Assembly: GCA_021157505.1 (NCBI GenBank)
Contig: JAGGWI010000134.1
Coordinates: 1 to 22,116, forward strand
Length of the DNA: 22,116 nucleotides
Reading direction: 5' to 3'
Source: Desulfuromusa sp.
Lineage (GTDB): Bacteria > Desulfobacterota > Desulfuromonadia > Desulfuromonadales > Geopsychrobacteraceae
The notes beneath the pieces were generated by a model. That model was not told where the DNA came from and ran no database searches. It saw only the letters and a program-made list of their open reading frames with translations. Shown here one piece after another: positions 14,495 through 22,116 of this stretch (its first letter is position 1; every line of letters starts with the position of its first letter). The position numbers were made by a program, and so were the translations under genes.

Positions 14495-14981
14495 CCGTTC
14501 TGGTTTTACACTGGTCGAGCTGTTGATTGTCGTTGTGCTGTTGTCGCTGATCAGCGTTATCAGCTTGCCCCTGATGGAAAATCTGGGTGGTGGCAATGAG
14601 CGCCTGGTGTTGCGACGGATCGCCGGAACTGTCAAACAATTGTATAATGAAGCGACCTTGACCCGGGACGAACATTTACTCACATTTGACCTTGACCGTA
14701 ACAGCCTCCTGACTTTTCGTCTGCGGTCCAGTTCTGGAATGGTAGAAAAAGAGTCATTCGGACGTGAACTGATGCTGGCGCCGCTGCAGATTGAACAGAT
14801 CGACGTCAAAGGGAAGGGGACTTTTCTTACCGGTCAGGTTTCTGTCCGGATATTCCCCCTCGGCTGGATGGAACAGGCCACCCTGGTACTGCGTAAAGAA
14901 AACGGAACTGAAGTGCAGATTGTATTTTCACCATTGACGGGATCAATAACAATCGATGACGAGTATTCGACAGTGCAATAG
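14463..14981 (+). CDS. gspH: Minor pseudopilin GspH
   Basis: 172 residues from the ATG inside the end of gspG. The frame is open much further upstream, but that part is a shadow of gspG. The leader MPISPTGILINRSG precedes G|FTLVELLIVVVLLSLISVIS, a class III signal with Glu at +5. The rest is a beta-rich globular domain. Minor pseudopilins H, I, J and K form or extend the tip complex of the pseudopilus. AAGG lies seven bases upstream of the ATG. It overlaps gspG by 32 bp and gspI by 26 bp, consistent with translational coupling. The assignment to GspH rests on position between G and I and on general form. Confidence 0.9.
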   Translation: MPISPTGILINRSGFTLVELLIVVVLLSLISVISLPLMENLGGGNERLVLRRIAGTVKQLYNEATLTRDEHLLTFDLDRNSLLTFRLRSSSGMVEKESFGRELMLAPLQIEQIDVKGKGTFLTGQVSVRIFPLGWMEQATLVLRKENGTEVQIVFSPLTGSITIDDEYSTVQ

Positions 14982-15348
14982 GGGCTTTTCTCTGCTTGAG
15001 GTGATGATTGCTCTGGCAATTGTTGCTATTGCACTGGTGTCATTGTTGGGATTATCGAACCGTTCTATTCTGGTTCAGGATAAAATCCAGAAGTTAACCA
15101 GCGCGACCCTGCTGGCGCAACAATTGATGAGTGAACAGGAGCTGAATCTTGGCAACAGACGCTTAAATTGGGAACCACAGGAGGATGATTTCAGCGCACC
15201 ATTTGAACTTTTTCGTTGGCGGGTCAGTTATCAGAATACTTTGATCAATCAGGTGAAACAGGTCACTGTTACGGTTTTATGGGGGGCGGCTGAAAAGAAT
15301 GAACAGGTTCAACTGGTTTCCTTTTTGCCGGATCGGGGCGCTGGATGA
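14956..15348 (+). CDS. gspI: Minor pseudopilin GspI
   Basis: 130 residues. The leader MTSIRQCNRG is followed by G|FSLLEVMIALAIVAIALVSL with Glu at +5. ATLLAQQLMSEQEL and the late segment QVKQVTVTVLWG are typical of GspI, which nucleates the J-K-I tip complex in characterised systems. The start lies within the gspH coding end with a poor ribosome binding site, so translation is probably coupled. The last four bases overlap the gspJ start (ATGA). Confidence 0.93.
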   Translation: MTSIRQCNRGFSLLEVMIALAIVAIALVSLLGLSNRSILVQDKIQKLTSATLLAQQLMSEQELNLGNRRLNWEPQEDDFSAPFELFRWRVSYQNTLINQVKQVTVTVLWGAAEKNEQVQLVSFLPDRGAG

Positions 15349-15935
15349 GCAATACCTCGCGGGGATTTACTCTGATTGAAGTATTGCTGGCTATTTTCAT
15401 TTCCAGCCTGGTTCTAACAAGTATCTACGGGATATTCAGCTCAGTCAGTCAAGCTCGTAACCGTTTCGAAGCAGAAGGTGATTTGTACCATCAGGCCCGG
15501 GTTTTGTTCGATCGGATCGGTGGAGAACTAGGTAGTTTGAGGTTTTCTCCTCTGGGGAAAGGGGCTGTTTTTAGTTCCGGTACCAATCTTGCGGGAGAAA
15601 CCTTTTTTGAGTTTAACACCGAGCTGGTTTCTCCCGGATTACAGCAGCATGGAGGAATTTCGCGGGTTCGCTACGAAATACGCCAGAACGAAGAGACGGC
15701 CGATCTTTTACGTAGTGAACAGGGACTGCTGGCTGACCTGGCTGCGTCTGAACCACTGCTCTTTATTGCCGGTTTAAAAACTTTTCAGGTGCGCTATTTT
15801 AATCGGGGTGCCTGGCAGGATAGCTGGTCTGGTCAGGCTCCTCCGCAGATGGTTGAAATTTTTCTGGAGCTGGAAATTGATGACCGTTTGATCCCGTTTC
15901 GCAGTAGTTTTGTCCTTTCTGGGGTGCGGGGATGA
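15345..15935 (+). CDS. gspJ: Minor pseudopilin GspJ
   Basis: 196 residues. A very short leader (MSNTSRG) precedes G|FTLIEVLLAIFISSLVLTSI with Glu at +5. The globular part includes QARVLFDRIGGELGSLRF and a C-terminal QMVEIFLELEIDD strand, in keeping with GspJ. It has four-base ATGA overlaps with both gspI upstream and gspK downstream. Confidence 0.93.
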   Translation: MSNTSRGFTLIEVLLAIFISSLVLTSIYGIFSSVSQARNRFEAEGDLYHQARVLFDRIGGELGSLRFSPLGKGAVFSSGTNLAGETFFEFNTELVSPGLQQHGGISRVRYEIRQNEETADLLRSEQGLLADLAASEPLLFIAGLKTFQVRYFNRGAWQDSWSGQAPPQMVEIFLELEIDDRLIPFRSSFVLSGVRG

Positions 15936-16879
15936 ACTCTCTACGCAATCAAAACGGGATGGCATTACTCCTGGTTCTGATCATTGTCGCCTTACTCAGC
16001 GCGTTGGTGATTGAGTTTTCTTTTTCAACTCTGGTTGATCTGCGGGCAACCGAAACATTTCGTGACCGAACCAAAGCTTACTACTTAGCCCGGGGCGGAG
16101 TAGAAGCGGCGCGGATGATTCTTCAGGAAGATGACAATGAGTTTGACCACTCCTCGGAGTTCTGGGGAAATCCGTTGGTCAATATTCCGGCTGGTGATGG
16201 TGATGTCAGCATTACTATTGCTGATTTGAGCGGACGTTTTAACCTTAATTATATTGCCGATGATCGTGGCAATCCTTTACCGGGTTACCATCGGTTTGTG
16301 GCTCTCTGTAAAGAAATTCTGAAATTGGATCAATTTCAGGCGCAGGAGCTGGCTGATTCTCTGGTTTACTGGTTTATTACCGACAAGACACAAACAACCC
16401 CGGATGATGCTTATTATGACAGCCTGCAGCCTTCCTACCACCGACGGGGTAAAAAGCTGACTGTTTTAGATGAGTTGAGGTTGGTGAGGGGGTTTGATTT
16501 GCAACGCTTCGAAAAATTAATACCTTATATCAGAGTTGTTGGTGAGGAACAGATCAACCTGAATACTGCTCCCGCAGAAGTTTTGTATGCCTGGCAATTT
16601 TCTGCTGCTGAAGAAAATATAGAGGTTCTTTTAGACCGGCAGGACATTATTGCTCTGGTTGATTATCGACAGCAATCACCGTTCCAGATATTATCAAACC
16701 TTGCTCAGGTAGAGGGTATCGGTAACCGCTGGTCTGCTGCGTGGTTGCGCGATTCCGTCGGGGTGACAGGATCGGTCTATGAGGTTTCAAGTCGGGGGCA
16801 AGTTAATCAGGGCAGCCGTTATGTCAAATCTATTATCAGCAAAGAAGGGGATCAACTCCTGAGTTCTAAGGTGGAATAA
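15932..16879 (+). CDS. gspK: Minor pseudopilin GspK (tip)
   Basis: 315 residues, the largest pseudopilin. The leader MNSLRNQNG precedes G|MALLLVLIIVALLSALVIEF. The +5 residue is Leu rather than Glu, which is the normal GspK exception. The mature part has RTKAYYLARGGVEAARMIL, the DLSGRFNLN motif and a C-terminal helix-hairpin-helix-like region (INLNTAPAEVL, LAQVEGIGNRW) characteristic of the GspK saposin-like and alpha domains. GspK caps the pseudopilus. The ATGA overlap with gspJ couples their translation; gspL begins 4 bases after the stop. Confidence 0.95.
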   Translation: MNSLRNQNGMALLLVLIIVALLSALVIEFSFSTLVDLRATETFRDRTKAYYLARGGVEAARMILQEDDNEFDHSSEFWGNPLVNIPAGDGDVSITIADLSGRFNLNYIADDRGNPLPGYHRFVALCKEILKLDQFQAQELADSLVYWFITDKTQTTPDDAYYDSLQPSYHRRGKKLTVLDELRLVRGFDLQRFEKLIPYIRVVGEEQINLNTAPAEVLYAWQFSAAEENIEVLLDRQDIIALVDYRQQSPFQILSNLAQVEGIGNRWSAAWLRDSVGVTGSVYEVSSRGQVNQGSRYVKSIISKEGDQLLSSKVE

Positions 16880-16883
16880 TACC

Positions 16884-18272
16884 ATGTCTAAGCGTTTTAT
16901 CGGCATTGATCTGGAAGGTACAGATGTCAGAGTTGCTGTTTTAACTGCAGTAGCGGGGAAAATTGATATCGAGCTGGGTAAGCGCAGCTATGATACTCCG
17001 GATGCAGCAGCATCGGCAATCGAAGCGATTGTGGGTGGTAAACTCGCCCTGGGTGACCGTCTGGTGACGGCATTGCCCTGCCGGGTTGGTTTGTTTCGAC
17101 GGCTCCATTTTCCATTTCGTGAAAAAAATAAAATTGAGGCCGCTCTGCCGTTAGAGTTGAATTCACAGCTGCCGATCTCGCTTGAAGAACACTTGATCTC
17201 CTTTTTGCCTCCCCGGGCGGGTGAAAATGATTATGAAGTGGATGCTGTTGTGGTCAATAAGCGCGAGGTTGGTGAACTGTTAACTTATTTCCCAAATCCA
17301 GAACAGAACCCCCGCCGTATCGACCTTTTCCCTTTTGCGTTGCTTCCTGCTCTGGGTGAACAAGATGGAATTCTTATTTATTGCCGGCGGCTCGAAGTTG
17401 TTGTGTCGCTGGTTTATGACGGCATGATCAAGGACTACCGTTTATTGCCTGGAACCAGTGAATTGAACGAAGAAGAAATTTTTGATTTTATTGCCAATCA
17501 AGTGAGTCAGCTGGAAAGCGCAGTTGGTTATGAGGAGTTTCCCCTCTGGATTATGGGGGCAGGGGTGACCGAAGAGCTTCTGGTGATGCTTAATAAAACG
17601 GACCGAACTATTTTGACTCCTGCTGAAGATGTATTTGGGGCGAGAGTGGACGATGAAATGGCACCGGCAGCGTTATTGGCTCTGGCCGAAATGCGTGGCG
17701 CAAAAAAATCAGTCCAGTTGAATTTTCGACAAGGAGAATTTTCTGCGCGGGGTCAACTGGAGGTTTTTCGTAGCAAACTTGTGGCTGTTGCCCTGCTGTT
17801 GTTTTTAGTTGTTGTCGGTGGGGCACTGACAATACACCTTGGTTTTCTGCAGAAAACCCGTGAAGAACAGCAATTAAAGCAACAGATGAGAGATGCTTTC
17901 TTTCAGGTTATGCCTGCCAATACGACAATCGTTGATGTGCCGTTACAATTGGAGAGCCAGCTGAGAACCCTGCAAGAACAGGTTCAGCTCTTTGGTCTTG
18001 GTGGTCATGGTGCGGCGACAGTTTTGCAAGGTTTGTCCAGCAGTATTGACCGGGATATCCGGGTTGATTTTCAGGAGCTCCGCTACAATAAAGATGAAGT
18101 GCGCCTCTCGGGGAATGCAGATTCTTTTGAGTCGGTTGACCATATTGCTGAAAAATTGAAAAAAAATTATCTGTTTAATCATGTTGAAATTGTTGGCGCC
18201 AAACTGGCAGCCGATAACAGCCAGGTTGATTTTGAATTGCAACTAAAATTCAACAAAGGGGGAGGGTCATGA
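16884..18272 (+). CDS. gspL: Type II secretion system protein GspL
   Basis: 462 residues. GspL anchors GspE to the inner membrane. The large cytoplasmic actin-like domain (about 1-280) opens with FIGIDLEGTDVRVAVL, in the style of PilM/GspL. A single membrane segment follows (about 299-320, VAVALLLFLVVVGGALTIHL), then a periplasmic coiled-coil stretch (about 325-375, rich in Gln and Glu) and a ferredoxin-like C-terminal domain (about 385-458, IRVDFQELRYNKDEVRLSGN). GGTGG near the end of gspK serves as ribosome binding site. It overlaps gspM by four bases. Confidence 0.93.
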   Translation: MSKRFIGIDLEGTDVRVAVLTAVAGKIDIELGKRSYDTPDAAASAIEAIVGGKLALGDRLVTALPCRVGLFRRLHFPFREKNKIEAALPLELNSQLPISLEEHLISFLPPRAGENDYEVDAVVVNKREVGELLTYFPNPEQNPRRIDLFPFALLPALGEQDGILIYCRRLEVVVSLVYDGMIKDYRLLPGTSELNEEEIFDFIANQVSQLESAVGYEEFPLWIMGAGVTEELLVMLNKTDRTILTPAEDVFGARVDDEMAPAALLALAEMRGAKKSVQLNFRQGEFSARGQLEVFRSKLVAVALLLFLVVVGGALTIHLGFLQKTREEQQLKQQMRDAFFQVMPANTTIVDVPLQLESQLRTLQEQVQLFGLGGHGAATVLQGLSSSIDRDIRVDFQELRYNKDEVRLSGNADSFESVDHIAEKLKKNYLFNHVEIVGAKLAADNSQVDFELQLKFNKGGGS

Positions 18273-18787
18273 TTAATCGCCTTAACCCGAGAGAAAAAGC
18301 TTTCGTTTTTGTCGGTGTCATTGTTCTGGCATTGTTGTTTGCCTGGTTTGTTCTGCTCCAGCCTTATTTTGAAACAATGAATAACCTGGATCGCAGAATT
18401 GCTGCTCATCGACACAGTTTAGGAAAAGTAGAAAAAATGAGCACTCAAATCAGCCAATTACGTCGACAACTTGCTGCAGTTGAGATCAAAAAAAAGGGGA
18501 ATCGTCCTCTTTTCTCCCAAGTTGAAAGCCTTACGGAGAAAACCGGTGTCCGTGAGCAATTACTTTCCATGCATCCGCAGCCAGCTACAACTCAGGGTAC
18601 TTTCCGTCAACAATCGGTTGAAATCCGTCTGGAAAAAATATCTCTGTTGCAATTAACAAAACTTCTACACGTTATTGAATATCGTAACGGCGGTGTTCAG
18701 GTGAAATCGATGCGAGTCAGATCCCGTTTTGAAGATCATTCGATCCTGGATGTCAATATGGTTCTGATGTCTTTGGAGAGACTATGA
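18269..18787 (+). CDS. gspM: Type II secretion system protein GspM
   Basis: 172 residues. A short cytoplasmic N-terminus carries the family-typical LNPREKAFVFVG, followed by one membrane segment (about 10-32), a coiled-coil stretch (about 42-78, with repeated Gln, Lys and Leu), and a small periplasmic ferredoxin-like domain (about 100-172, QQSVEIRLEKISLLQLTKLL). GspM partners with GspL in the platform. ATGA overlaps at both ends place it firmly in the operon. Confidence 0.9.
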   Translation: MINRLNPREKAFVFVGVIVLALLFAWFVLLQPYFETMNNLDRRIAAHRHSLGKVEKMSTQISQLRRQLAAVEIKKKGNRPLFSQVESLTEKTGVREQLLSMHPQPATTQGTFRQQSVEIRLEKISLLQLTKLLHVIEYRNGGVQVKSMRVRSRFEDHSILDVNMVLMSLERL

Positions 18788-19659
18788 GTCGCTGGATCTC
18801 CTCAATTTTTAACCGGCAGAGGTTTGCTGGTAATCGCCGCTTGTTTCTCCTTTGTCTACTACTGTTTGTTGTCAGCGGGTTTTTCTCCTTCTGGATATTT
18901 TTTCCTGCAGATGTATTGCAGCGGCGGTTGCTTCAGAGCGTTTCTCAGCAAACGGGTTTGCAGATAGAGGGTCGCAATGCGGCCATGCTCTTTCCCTTGG
19001 GGTTTGGACTCGATCTGTTGATTTCTCCCCGGGTGCCGGGATTGACCGATTTAGAGTTGACCGAATTACAAATCACACCGGCGTGGAGTAGTCTTTTCTC
19101 TGCAACTAAGAAGGTTCACCTGGTCGCTACTCTGGCTGGTGGTAAGATTGATGCAGAGGTGGCTCGGAGTGGTCAGTTCAGCATGGAAATCGATGCTATT
19201 GACCTGGTTTCTTTACAGCAGCTGGATCTCCCTTATCGAGTCAGTGGGCAATTAACTGGTCAGCTTGAAGGTGAAAATATTTCACCTGATATGACTGGTC
19301 GGGGTCACTTTTCTCTCTCTTTAAAGGACATACGGATTCTGGGGTTAGCACGGATCGGCTTGCCGGTTGATTTTTTTGCTGGCATGTTGCGACTGGAGGG
19401 GAAATTAACACAGCGGCGTATCAGCCTGGAGAAAGTTATTCTCACCGGTGGCGTTTTGGAACTGAGTGGTGGCGGAAATATCCTGATTGGAGAGACCGCT
19501 GAACAGTCACGGTTGAATCTTAACATTCGTTTGCACCCGACGGCAACGACACCCGATAGTTTGCGGGATCTGCTTAATATGACAGGCGTTCGACCAACGG
19601 TGGATGGAAGCTATTTATTGCGGGTTGGTGGGACGGTGGCAAAGCCGATTGTTCGTTAA
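18784..19659 (+). CDS. gspN: Type II secretion system protein GspN
   Basis: 291 residues. There is an N-terminal membrane anchor (about 18-41, LFLLCLLLFVVSGFFSFWIF), then a long beta-rich periplasmic part with AsmA-like repeating strands (for example LQITPAWSSLFSATKKVHLV and GGVLELSGGGNILIG). GspN is an accessory component found in some T2SS operons, including deltaproteobacterial ones; its exact role is unclear. It starts in an ATGA overlap with gspM and is the last gene of the operon. It ends 8 bp before the convergent response-regulator gene, and no hairpin terminator is visible in between. Confidence 0.85.
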   Translation: MSRWISSIFNRQRFAGNRRLFLLCLLLFVVSGFFSFWIFFPADVLQRRLLQSVSQQTGLQIEGRNAAMLFPLGFGLDLLISPRVPGLTDLELTELQITPAWSSLFSATKKVHLVATLAGGKIDAEVARSGQFSMEIDAIDLVSLQQLDLPYRVSGQLTGQLEGENISPDMTGRGHFSLSLKDIRILGLARIGLPVDFFAGMLRLEGKLTQRRISLEKVILTGGVLELSGGGNILIGETAEQSRLNLNIRLHPTATTPDSLRDLLNMTGVRPTVDGSYLLRVGGTVAKPIVR

Positions 19660-19667
19660 TTTTGACG

Positions 19668-20378
19668 TTATTCTGGAGCTTGGATAAAACGGTATCCCCG
19701 GCCACGAATGGTGCGAAAATAGCGGGGTTTTGTCGGTTCAACTTCAAAATATTTGCGTAAACGAACAACAAAATTATCAAGCGAGCGAGTTTCAGTTTTT
19801 GGCGACATCCCCCAAACCTGCTTGAGTAATTCTCCCCGGGATAGTATTTTCCCCTCCTGATTAAAAAAAAGAAGTAACATTCTCATTTCCAGATCGGTTA
19901 ACTGGATTGTTCCATGAGTTGTTGTGGCTTGATGTGTTTCCAGATTAATCTGATTGTTGCCAAAGCTGTAAAGTTTACTTTCGAGGTGATTCGGTTGCCA
20001 ATTGGCACGTCGTAGCAGCCCGGCAACTCGTAATAAAAATTCTTTAAGATTAAAAGGCTTGGCCAGATAATCATCTGCTCCTTTGCTAAGCCCAGTGATT
20101 CGATCCTGTTCTGTTCCCCGGGCAGTCAGCATCAGAATCGGTATCTGATCCCCTTGTGTCCGCAACTGCTCACAGACCTCAAGACCACTGATCCCCGGCA
20201 ATGCCAGATCCAGAATGATCAGTGCATATGATTTTTTTGTAAGCTGCTCAAGGGCTTGTTCGCCACTTTCAACATGGGTTATCAGATAACCTTCCTCTTC
20301 CAGATTGAAAATCAACCCTTGGGCAATGTGGGGTTCATCTTCGACCAGCAACAGGGGTATTTTATTTTTGTTCATCAC
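19668..20378 (-). CDS. OmpR-family response regulator
   Basis: 236 residues. The receiver domain (about 6-122) has acidic residues E13-D14, phosphoacceptor D57 (in LIILDLALPG), T85 and K107 (LAKPF), all the residues needed for phosphorylation. The winged-helix DNA-binding domain (about 135-234) ends with the typical FRTIRGRGYRF. It resembles PhoB/PhoP-type regulators, but no specific member is claimed. It overlaps the downstream-encoded sensor kinase start region by four bases (kinase gene first, regulator second, both minus strand), so the two are one operon and a cognate pair. Convergent with gspN. Confidence 0.95.
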   Translation of the reverse strand: MMNKNKIPLLLVEDEPHIAQGLIFNLEEEGYLITHVESGEQALEQLTKKSYALIILDLALPGISGLEVCEQLRTQGDQIPILMLTARGTEQDRITGLSKGADDYLAKPFNLKEFLLRVAGLLRRANWQPNHLESKLYSFGNNQINLETHQATTTHGTIQLTDLEMRMLLLFFNQEGKILSRGELLKQVWGMSPKTETRSLDNFVVRLRKYFEVEPTKPRYFRTIRGRGYRFIQAPE

Positions 20379-21322
20379 GTTTTCTCTACTATTAGAGGAA
20401 TCATCAGGTGAAATGTTGTTCCCTGATCGTTTTTTAAACTCTCAATCCAAACTTTACCACCATGAAGACGTATCACATTTCGAACGATAAACAAGCCGAG
20501 ACCGCTGCCTCTTATGGTTTTTCCACTGCGCCGAATGCGGTAGAAAATCCGGAAAACCTTTTTCTGATATTTCCTGGGTATTCCATGCCCCTGATCGCTA
20601 AAGAGAAGATGAGCCATCTCACCATCCCGGGTCAGCTTGATAGTCACAGCTGGTGGTTTGTCAGCATAGAGAATTGCATTTTCCAGCAGATTGCGGATGA
20701 CCGTTTCAAGTGCATCTGCTTCGAACTGGGCTATTAATCCCGGTTCAATCTCCCAGTTCAGGGTGCCATCGTTTGGAAATTTTTCCTTTTCAGCAAGGAG
20801 AAAAGATTCTATCATCAATGACAGGTTTCCCCGTTGCAAGTTGAGACTTGCCCCTCTATGTTCGATTTTTCCGCTGGTCAGCAGGTTATTGATCAAGCTG
20901 TTTAAGCGTTCACAGTCTCCTTGCATTCGGGAGGTAAATTGCTGTAATTGTTCCGGGTTTGGTTGGCGTATCTGGATTGTTTCCAGATGGAGTTGAATGG
21001 ATGCCAAAGGTGATTTCAGCTCATGGGTGACCTGATTGATAAAATGGCTTTGTGCCCGGTTTAATGAAGCTTGTCGTCGCCAGTAGAGGAAAATGACATA
21101 AATACCAACCAGAATGGCAACCATCAGCAGAATCCCCTCAGTCAGGATCAGCCAGTCGCCGGTCGCAGGTAACCACTCTACCTGATATTTATTGGCCAGA
21201 TCTTTCAATTGTTGATGGCGGCCAAGAAACCAGTAGATCCAAGAGACCAGCAACAGAATCCAGACAATTTGAATGACAATAAAGGTGATCAGGGGATGGA
21301 AAAGACGCCTGAAAAGTTTCAT
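20375..21322 (-). CDS. Sensor histidine kinase, HAMP-less
   Basis: 315 residues. Membrane segments at about 10-32 and 57-80 enclose a periplasmic loop of only about 25 residues, and the second segment runs almost directly into the HisKA domain without a HAMP linker. The H box is FINQVTHELKSPLASIQ with H100. The catalytic domain has the N box NLLENA (211-216), G1 DQGHG (243-247), an F-box-like VFRIFYR and G2 GSGLGL (272-277), so it should be an active kinase. The small loop suggests sensing within the membrane or through a partner protein (inference). The start has no good Shine-Dalgarno sequence but fits the expected N-terminus. First gene of the two-component operon. Confidence 0.93.
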   Translation of the reverse strand: MKLFRRLFHPLITFIVIQIVWILLLVSWIYWFLGRHQQLKDLANKYQVEWLPATGDWLILTEGILLMVAILVGIYVIFLYWRRQASLNRAQSHFINQVTHELKSPLASIQLHLETIQIRQPNPEQLQQFTSRMQGDCERLNSLINNLLTSGKIEHRGASLNLQRGNLSLMIESFLLAEKEKFPNDGTLNWEIEPGLIAQFEADALETVIRNLLENAILYADKPPAVTIKLTRDGEMAHLLFSDQGHGIPRKYQKKVFRIFYRIRRSGKTIRGSGLGLFIVRNVIRLHGGKVWIESLKNDQGTTFHLMIPLIVEKT

Positions 21323-21352
21323 GTATCATCTATTACCATTGAAATCAGGGCG

Positions 21353-21383
21353 TTACAAGTCAGTTTTTACATAAATATTACAT
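21353..21383 (-). promoter_or_regulatory. Direct repeats upstream of the two-component operon
   Basis: On the minus strand ATGTAA occurs twice exactly 11 bp apart (complements of 21378-21383 and 21367-21372), and a related TTGTAA lies 14 bp further (21353-21358). OmpR/PhoB-family regulators bind tandem half-sites with 11-bp periodicity, and the site is 45-60 bases before the kinase start. Autoregulation by the neighbouring regulator is therefore plausible but unproven. Confidence 0.35.
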
Positions 21384-21394
21384 TTCTAGGCAGA

Positions 21395-21423
21395 TTGGGC
21401 TGATAGTATCTGTGGATTATAAT
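21395..21423 (+). promoter_or_regulatory. Sigma70-type promoter of the nitronate monooxygenase gene
   Basis: TTGGGC (21395-21400) and a perfect TATAAT (21418-21423) are separated by 17 bp, the optimal spacing, and the -10 ends about 51 bases before the ATG. The -35 matches TTGACA at its first three bases. The closest match to a consensus promoter found in this window. Confidence 0.6.
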
Positions 21424-21474
21424 CAAGAGGCTATCGGGGTGCAGTACCCATTCGCCTCCCATATAGGAGTTTTT

Positions 21475-22116
21475 ATGCTTTCAGGATTAACTATCGGTCA
21501 GTATCATGTCCCCTACCCTCTGATTCAGGGTGGAATGGGGGTGCGGATATCGGCACACCGTCTGGCAGGGACTGTTGCGTTGAATGGTGGTATCGGGATT
21601 ATTGCAACCGCGGGTCTTGCTTTGAATAGCGAACACTACGACGGCCACAATTATTTCGCTGCTGACCGACAGGCACTACTGGATGAAATACGTAAGGCGT
21701 ATGAAATAGCTCCCGATGGTATCATCGGTATTAACTGTATGGTTGCGGTTAAAAACTATGAAGACATGGTTCGCGCCGCCTGTGAAGGGGGCGTCAAGGT
21801 TATTATCGCCGGTGCTGGCTTGCCGTTGAATCTCCCTGGATTGACCGCAGATTTTCCCGATATTGCCCTGATTCCGATTGTATCTTCGGTGAAGGCCGCC
21901 GAACTTATTGCCCGGAAATGGCATAAGAACTTCAATCGTTTTCCCGATGCCGTCGTGGTTGAGGATCCCGATACCGCGGGTGGTCATCTGGGTGAAAAAA
22001 TGGAGAAGATCGGTACCGGTGACTACGATCAGTATGCGACTGTCCGTGGGGTTAAAGAGTATTTTAAAACAAAATGGGATCAGGATATTCCCATTATTGC
22101 TGCTGGCGGCGTCTGG
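21475..22116 (+). CDS. Nitronate monooxygenase / FabK-like flavoprotein (5' part)
   Basis: 214 residues are visible; the frame is open to the window end, so the C-terminus is missing. It is a TIM-barrel FMN enzyme of the 2-nitropropane dioxygenase family. It has PLIQGGMGVRIS near the N-terminus, the ALNGGIGIIATAG turn, GINCMVA, VIIAGAGLP, the AGGHLG segment with the His used as catalytic base in nitronate monooxygenases, and IIAAGGVW (phosphate-binding) at the edge. Relatives oxidise alkyl nitronates or act as FabK enoyl-ACP reductases, and the two are hard to tell apart without the C-terminus. The ATG has AGGAG (21465-21469) five bases upstream and a good promoter. It is divergent from the sensor-kinase gene. 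Confidence 0.88.
   Translation, partial: MLSGLTIGQYHVPYPLIQGGMGVRISAHRLAGTVALNGGIGIIATAGLALNSEHYDGHNYFAADRQALLDEIRKAYEIAPDGIIGINCMVAVKNYEDMVRAACEGGVKVIIAGAGLPLNLPGLTADFPDIALIPIVSSVKAAELIARKWHKNFNRFPDAVVVEDPDTAGGHLGEKMEKIGTGDYDQYATVRGVKEYFKTKWDQDIPIIAAGGVW

Noticed and set aside
1..22116. CRISPR arrays, tRNA/rRNA genes, toxin-antitoxin or defence islands
   Set aside because: No regularly spaced direct repeats, no tRNA-like cloverleaf and no defence-type protein motifs were seen anywhere in the window.

Overview
The window looks like chromosomal DNA from an anaerobic or facultative deltaproteobacterium of the Desulfuromonadales type (Geobacter / Pelobacter / Desulfuromonas relatives). This is inferred from the gsp gene order ending in gspN, the style of the Cache-HAMP receptor, the moderate GC content and the housekeeping mix; no rRNA or other phylogenetic marker is present to prove it. 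No tRNA, rRNA, CRISPR array, prophage or intact insertion sequence was seen.

Left part (1-8000): a mosaic of short, mostly independent transcription units. In order they are a REP-like inverted repeat at the left edge; a Cache-HAMP membrane protein with no output domain; a double-ACT GcvR-like regulator; a YceI periplasmic protein; a DUF188 (YaiI/YqxD) protein; a small TPR-like protein; a shikimate-kinase family enzyme; a tandem CDGSH iron-sulfur protein; a MYG1/DHH-family hydrolase; a NUDT14-like Nudix hydrolase; and a PIG3-like quinone oxidoreductase. A palindromic, MITE-like non-coding element of about 170 bp lies between the last two genes.

Centre and right (8155-19659): a compact type II secretion operon, gspC-D-E-F-G-H-I-J-K-L-M-N, all on the plus strand with overlaps or very short gaps. 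It encodes the outer-membrane secretin (D), its inner-membrane connector (C), the ATPase (E) and platform (F, L, M), the major and minor pseudopilins (G; H, I, J, K) and the accessory protein N. No prepilin peptidase (GspO/PilD) is present, so the five pseudopilins must be processed by an enzyme encoded elsewhere.

Right edge (19668-22116): an OmpR-family response regulator and its HAMP-less sensor kinase lie convergent to gspN with only 8 bp between stop codons. Divergent from the kinase is the 5' part of a nitronate monooxygenase/FabK-like flavoprotein, preceded by a good sigma70-type promoter and cut by the window end.

No clearly new multi-gene system was found. The items most worth a second look are the palindromic element at 6767-6936, the second CDGSH motif in which Cys replaces the His ligand, the receptor ending directly after its HAMP domain, and an 11-bp-spaced direct repeat in front of the two-component genes.
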